A stretch of 64,000 nt of DNA from Salinicola endophyticus (GTDB lineage: Bacteria; Pseudomonadota; Gammaproteobacteria; Pseudomonadales; Halomonadaceae). The DNA lies in NCBI RefSeq assembly GCF_040536835.1, contig NZ_CP159578.1, forward strand, positions 992,001-1,056,000, written 5' to 3'. Both the position numbers and the translations under genes were made by a program. Shown here in pieces: positions 60,158 through 64,000 of the stretch. The notes under the pieces were generated by a model. The model worked only from the letters and a program-made list of their open reading frames with translations. It did no database searches and was not told the origin of the DNA. The stretch's first letter is position 1; the number at the start of each line of letters is the position of its first letter.

Positions 60158-62229
60158 CAGATGGCGCGACGCGGGATCTCGCGCGTCCAGCGCTTCTCGC
60201 TGATCAGTGTCTCGCCCTCGTGGGCGATCTGCTCGGCGCTCAGGTAGAAGGTGGTCTCGTCGCAGTGCAGGTGATAGCGGCTGTTCACCGCCACCGAGAA
60301 CTGGCCCGCGCCCTCCTCACGACTGGCGCGATAGATCCACTCGATATCGGCGCGGGTGCGGGTGGCGTCGCTGGGGTGGCTCGAATAGACCTCTTTCGCG
60401 CGCTGCTCGACGCGCAGGCCGTGATCCTCGAAGCGGATATCGCCCATGTCGTCCTCCACCGTCACTGTCACTTCGCCGCTGCCGACATCCTCACTGAGGG
60501 TGCGCCGGGGATGGCCCGGGCGCAGGGTCTCGATCCGGCACGGCGGCGCGCTCTCCGGTGGCTCGAACGGCATCGGCACGTAGGGCGCCTGGCAGATCGG
60601 CAGTGACAGCGTCGGCGTGCCGGCCTCGAGGGTGAGATCGGCGCGCCGCCGCGGCGACCACACCAGGGGGAAGCTGGCGCTGGAGAGCGCCAGGCGCAGA
60701 CGATGCCCCGGGGGCAGCCGGTAACCGATCAGATCCAGTGCCAGGTCGATCTCCATGCGCTCGCCGGGTACCGGCGGGGTGAGCGTGGCGGGGTCGTCGC
60801 GCAGGGCGAGGTTGAGGGTGGCGTAGCTGATCAGCGCGCTCTCGCCGCTGGGGGCCACGTCGCACAGGCGCACATGCAGCTGGCCACAATCTTCGGCGCT
60901 GCTCAGGCTGGCACGCAGTCGCGGCTGGCCGAGCAGATCGAGCCCTTCGGCGTAGGGCGCGGAGTCGAAGGTCAGCGCCAGTCCGTCGTCGCGGCGCTGA
61001 TCCGGCGGGAAGTCGGCGCCGAACCACAGCGGAATGTATTCACCCTGCAGCGCGCCGGCGGTCAGCGGCGAGGCGATCGCGCGCGCCGCGCTCAGACGCC
61101 CTGTCGGTGCCAGGCCGGCATCACCCAGCACGAGCGGCTGCCACGCGATCTCCTCGGCCGGGGCGGGCCAGGCGCTGGTCTGCACCCACTGGCCCGGACG
61201 CTCGAGATACTTGGGCGCCGGCGGCAAGCCATCCTGTAGATAGAAGGTGCAGGGCGGCTCGTCCATGATCCCGGTGTCGATATCCTTGAGCCAGTAGTCC
61301 CACCAGCGCAGCGCCTCCTGCAGGAAGCCGATGGCCGGGTCGGGGATCGCGAAGTGGGGGTACTTGTGCATCCAGGGCCCGAGCAGCGCCTTTTTCGGGC
61401 AGGAGAGGTGCTCCATCATCCGCGGGATGGTGTTGACGTAGGAGTCCGCCCAGCCGCTGATCATGTAGACCGCGGCCTCGATATCGGCATAGTTCTCGCA
61501 GATCGAGCCGTGTTGCCAGTAGGCGTCGCGCTGCTGGTGGCGCAGCCAGGTCTCGGCCAGCAGCGGCATGTTGTCGAGGCGGTGCTTCCACAGCTCGCGC
61601 CAGCGCTCGCCGACCAGCGCAGGATCGGGCACGGCAGCCGAGAAACTCAGCATGGTCGCCGCCCAGCCCAGGTTCTCCAGCAGCATGTTGCCGCCCTTGT
61701 AGTGGATATCGTCGGCGTAGCGGTCGTCGGTGGAGCACAGGGTGATGATCGCCTTGAGCGGCTCGGGTCTGAGCGCGGCCAGTTGCAGGCTGTTGAAGCC
61801 CCCCCAGGAGATACCCATCATGCCCAGCTTGCCGCTGCACCAAGGCTGTGCGGCGATCCAGTCGATCACTTCCAGCGCATCGGCCTGCTCCTGGGGCGCG
61901 TACTCGTCCTCCATCAAACCGTCGGACTCTCCGTTGCCGCGCATGTCGACGCGCACACAGGCGTAGCCGTGGCCGGCGAGCCAGGGGTGGGTGAGCTCGT
62001 CGCGCACCGCGGTACCGTCGCGCTTGCGGTAGGGCAGGTACTCGAGAATCGCCGGCACCGGGGTCGCTTCGGCGTCTTCGCCCGGTGTGCCGATGGCTCC
62101 TTCAACCGGTGTGCCGATGGCTCCTTCGGGTAACCAGATCCTGGCTGCCAGTCGGGTACCGTCGGCGAGCGTGATCCACTGATTCTCGATCTCGCGAACG
62201 CGGTGGGGAAAATCCTGCTTGATCTTCAT
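60157..62229 (-). CDS. CocE/NonD-family (S15-like) hydrolase
   Basis: A 690-residue alpha/beta hydrolase with the CocE layout. The nucleophile Ser lies in MMGISWGGFNSLQLAAL (about 142-158) in the N-terminal hydrolase domain (about 1-330), after RVDMRGNGESDG. A jelly-roll PepX C-terminal domain lies at about 340-650. Members cleave esters or acyl-amino-acid bonds. No signal peptide is seen. A 24-bp tandem duplication gives EGAIGTPV-EGAIGTPG at about 35-50. The ATG at 62229 overlaps the BCCT stop (ATGA), so substrate import and hydrolysis are probably linked. The last base of the TGA stop belongs to repeat copy C. Confidence 0.87.
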   Translation of the reverse strand: MKIKQDFPHRVREIENQWITLADGTRLAARIWLPEGAIGTPVEGAIGTPGEDAEATPVPAILEYLPYRKRDGTAVRDELTHPWLAGHGYACVRVDMRGNGESDGLMEDEYAPQEQADALEVIDWIAAQPWCSGKLGMMGISWGGFNSLQLAALRPEPLKAIITLCSTDDRYADDIHYKGGNMLLENLGWAATMLSFSAAVPDPALVGERWRELWKHRLDNMPLLAETWLRHQQRDAYWQHGSICENYADIEAAVYMISGWADSYVNTIPRMMEHLSCPKKALLGPWMHKYPHFAIPDPAIGFLQEALRWWDYWLKDIDTGIMDEPPCTFYLQDGLPPAPKYLERPGQWVQTSAWPAPAEEIAWQPLVLGDAGLAPTGRLSAARAIASPLTAGALQGEYIPLWFGADFPPDQRRDDGLALTFDSAPYAEGLDLLGQPRLRASLSSAEDCGQLHVRLCDVAPSGESALISYATLNLALRDDPATLTPPVPGERMEIDLALDLIGYRLPPGHRLRLALSSASFPLVWSPRRRADLTLEAGTPTLSLPICQAPYVPMPFEPPESAPPCRIETLRPGHPRRTLSEDVGSGEVTVTVEDDMGDIRFEDHGLRVEQRAKEVYSSHPSDATRTRADIEWIYRASREEGAGQFSVAVNSRYHLHCDETTFYLSAEQIAHEGETLISEKRWTREIPRRAI
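62082..62129 (-). repeat. In-frame tandem duplication (2 x 24 bp) in the hydrolase gene
   Basis: Two adjacent 24-bp units beginning CCGGTGTGCCGATGGCTCC are identical at 22 of 24 positions. They encode the doubled EGAIGTP peptide in a surface loop before the hydrolase core. Confidence 0.85.
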
Positions 62230-63815
62230 GCCTGGTCCTTGGCTGTGCGGGAAGGAGTCGAAGGTGTCGCCACAGCGCCGAGCCGTTCGGGGTGCTTGAG
62301 CCACACCCACAGTGAGCCGGAGGCGAGCAGCACGATCAGCATCGACGGCAGGCCGCCGAGATTGGAGAGCATCTTGATGCCGTCGATACCGACGAAACTG
62401 ACCATCACCCAGGAGACGGTGCCGACGATCACGCCCCAGATCACCTTCATGGCGACCCCGGCGTTGAGATCGGAGTCGGCGGTCAGACCGCGGGTGCAGA
62501 GATTGCCGATGGCGTCGGTCTGCGAGTCGGCGGCAGTTACGTAGGAGATATAGGCGATGAACAGCAGCAGCGGCACCCACACCTGGGACAGTGGCAGGTG
62601 GCGGAAGAGCTCGTAGAGCACGTTTTCCACCCCGCGCTGATCGAGCACGGCGTAGAGGTCGACGCCGCCTTCTCCGGCGCCCAGGTGTGATTGCCCAAGG
62701 TGTGATTGAAAGTAGAGCGCAGTGCCGGAAAAGATCAGGATCCAGACGCAGGCGAACAGCGCCGGGTAGAGCAGATTCACGCGCAGGAACTGGCGCACCG
62801 TGTAACCACGCGAAATCTTGCCCAGGAACAGCGCCGCCACTGGCGCCCAGGCGAACCATACTGCCCAGTAGAAGATCGACCACCACTGCGGCCACTGATC
62901 GTTGCCCGCGGCGCCGGTGAACAGGCTCTTGGTGAAGAAGTTGTCGAGGTAGACGCCGAACGACTCCACCCCCAGGGCCAGACAGAAAACGGTGGGGCCG
63001 ACCACGAACACGAAGGCGCCGAGCAGCAGCAGCAGCACCGCATTCAGCGACGACAGCCGGGCGATACCCTTCTGCAGGCCACTGGCGGCGGAGAGCACGA
63101 AGGTGACCACGATGACGGCGATGATCACGCCCAGGCGCAGCGGACTGGTCTCGCCGCCCAGGTACTGGCCCACGCCGCCGGCCAGGGTCAGCGCGCCGGT
63201 ACCCAGCGACGACGCCATGCCGGCGACCAGGGCGTAGAGCGAGATCGCGTCGATCAACCCGGCGCAGCGCTTCACTCGTGACCCGAACAGCGGCTCCAGC
63301 ATGCTCGAGATCGAGAAGCGCAGGCGCAGGTTGTAGAAGGCCAGGGCGAAGATCAGCGCCGGCACGGCGTAGATCGCGTAAGGCGTGAACGACCAGTGCA
63401 GGAACAGGGTCGACATGGCGAACAGCATGGCGTCACCTGAGCCGGCCTCGATGCCGGAGGACGCCGGTGGCCCCATGTAGTGATAGAGCGGTTCGGCGGT
63501 GGTCCAGAACAGGACCCCCACTGCTAGGGTTGTGCACAGGGTGATCGAGAACCAGCGCAGCGGCGAGAGCAGCGGGGTGGCCTCGGCGCCGCCGATGCGC
63601 ACGCGGCCGAGGGGCGAGACGTAGACGATCAGCGCCATGATCAGCAGATAGAGGCTGCCGAGACTGAACAGCCAAGAGAAGTTGTCGAGTACCGCGGCGT
63701 TGAGTGCGCTGGCGGTGGCCAGGAAGGCGTCGAGATCGACATAGCTGGCGATCACGGCGCCCAGCAGGATCAGAAAGGTCGGCCAGAACACCAGCGGCCG
63801 CAGCGAGGTTTGCAT
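62226..63815 (-). CDS. BCCT-family transporter
   Basis: A 529-residue secondary transporter with twelve membrane segments. The BCCT signature region reads WWSIFYWAVWFAWAPVAA followed by LFLGKISRGYTVRQF (about 300-335). The aromatic box stretch carries conserved Trp residues, and LFWTTAEPLYHYMGPP near 100 is also typical. Such carriers import betaine, choline, carnitine or related quaternary ammonium compounds, often Na+-coupled. GGAG six bases before the ATG at 63815 decides the start over the ATG at 63821. A 15-bp tandem repeat (62681-62710) doubles QSHLG. Coupled by ATGA to the hydrolase gene. Confidence 0.92.
   Translation of the reverse strand: MQTSLRPLVFWPTFLILLGAVIASYVDLDAFLATASALNAAVLDNFSWLFSLGSLYLLIMALIVYVSPLGRVRIGGAEATPLLSPLRWFSITLCTTLAVGVLFWTTAEPLYHYMGPPASSGIEAGSGDAMLFAMSTLFLHWSFTPYAIYAVPALIFALAFYNLRLRFSISSMLEPLFGSRVKRCAGLIDAISLYALVAGMASSLGTGALTLAGGVGQYLGGETSPLRLGVIIAVIVVTFVLSAASGLQKGIARLSSLNAVLLLLLGAFVFVVGPTVFCLALGVESFGVYLDNFFTKSLFTGAAGNDQWPQWWSIFYWAVWFAWAPVAALFLGKISRGYTVRQFLRVNLLYPALFACVWILIFSGTALYFQSHLGQSHLGAGEGGVDLYAVLDQRGVENVLYELFRHLPLSQVWVPLLLFIAYISYVTAADSQTDAIGNLCTRGLTADSDLNAGVAMKVIWGVIVGTVSWVMVSFVGIDGIKMLSNLGGLPSMLIVLLASGSLWVWLKHPERLGAVATPSTPSRTAKDQA
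62681..62710 (-). repeat. In-frame tandem duplication (2 x 15 bp) in the BCCT gene
   Basis: CCAGGTGTGATTGCC followed by CAAGGTGTGATTGAA, 12 of 15 positions identical, encoding QSHLG twice in a loop between membrane segments. Confidence 0.75.
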
Positions 63816-64000
63816 ACCCATCTCCGGTTATCGTTATCGTGTGGCGGCAGGCGCGCAGCATGCGCTGTCGTCATGTGGATATACCCTAACTGCTTCTGCC
63901 GGGCGCCCTTCAAGCGCTGTCTAGGCATGGGGGTATGCGCCCGACGCATGCCGGGCGAGCAGGCAGGCAGCGGCGCGACGATCCCGGTAGGATGGGCCGC

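Overview
The window looks like chromosomal DNA from a moderately halophilic gammaproteobacterium, most likely Halomonadaceae. This is an inference from gene content: the hexR-zwf-pgl-eda Entner-Doudoroff block, ketone-body/PHB catabolism, a BCCT transporter, a KefB/C-type antiporter and a TreYZ trehalose locus, all in uniformly GC-rich, densely packed genes. I see no rRNA, tRNA, CRISPR array, prophage or intact insertion sequence.

Layout. (1) 1-4628, minus strand: the upstream end of an aryl polyene (APE) operon, with chain-length-factor-like ketosynthase, acyl carrier protein, COG4648 membrane protein, acyl-ACP synthetase fused to a hotdog dehydratase, GT2 glycosyltransferase and an acyltransferase cut by the window edge. 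(2) 5051-5256, plus strand: a small RNA gene with promoter, hairpins showing GGA loops, and a terminator. It has the architecture of CsrB/RsmX/Y/Z RNAs that sequester CsrA. (3) 5327-8370, minus: a PhnD/C/E-type ABC importer with a duplicated, fused permease. (4) 8489-13364: hexR divergent from zwf-pgl-eda and 3-hydroxybutyrate dehydrogenase. (5) 13541-16113, minus: thiolase and both acetoacetate CoA-transferase subunits, with a divergent LysR regulator. (6) 17127-22729, minus: fructokinase, aldo-keto reductase, hexose-6-P mutarotase, glk and edd, with gapA divergent. Regions 4-6 form an almost complete glucose to KDPG to pyruvate/GAP route beside PHB-monomer oxidation.

(7) 24507-32825: assorted genes, including a PAS-PAS protein with a degenerate GGDEF domain, a secreted dienelactone-hydrolase-like protein, pncB, a FemAB/GNAT-like protein, a CPA2 antiporter and a fructosamine-kinase-like protein. 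(8) 32912-38195: TetR repressor divergent from an AcrAB-type RND pump with a probable operator between them. (9) 38584-53215, plus strand: a glycogen/trehalose operon, glgA - GlgB-like pseudoenzyme - treZ - malQ - treY - DUF2934 protein - glgX - glgB. The first five genes are linked by 4-bp ATGA overlaps. It faces a cytoplasmic trehalase and an SDR on the minus strand. Glycogen made by GlgA/GlgB can be trimmed by GlgX/MalQ, turned into trehalose by TreY/TreZ, and returned to glucose by TreF. (10) 56028-63815: MscS-type channel, a small membrane protein, a GcvA-like LysR regulator, and a BCCT transporter translationally coupled to a CocE-type hydrolase.

Beyond the genes, the main signals are the CsrB-like RNA, a family of 143-160 bp nested palindromic repeats (13361, 53280, 60015, plus a 51-bp internally deleted copy at 3864) whose ends touch the stop codons of neighbouring genes, and a GlgB paralogue that appears to have lost its catalytic centre inside the trehalose/glycogen operon.
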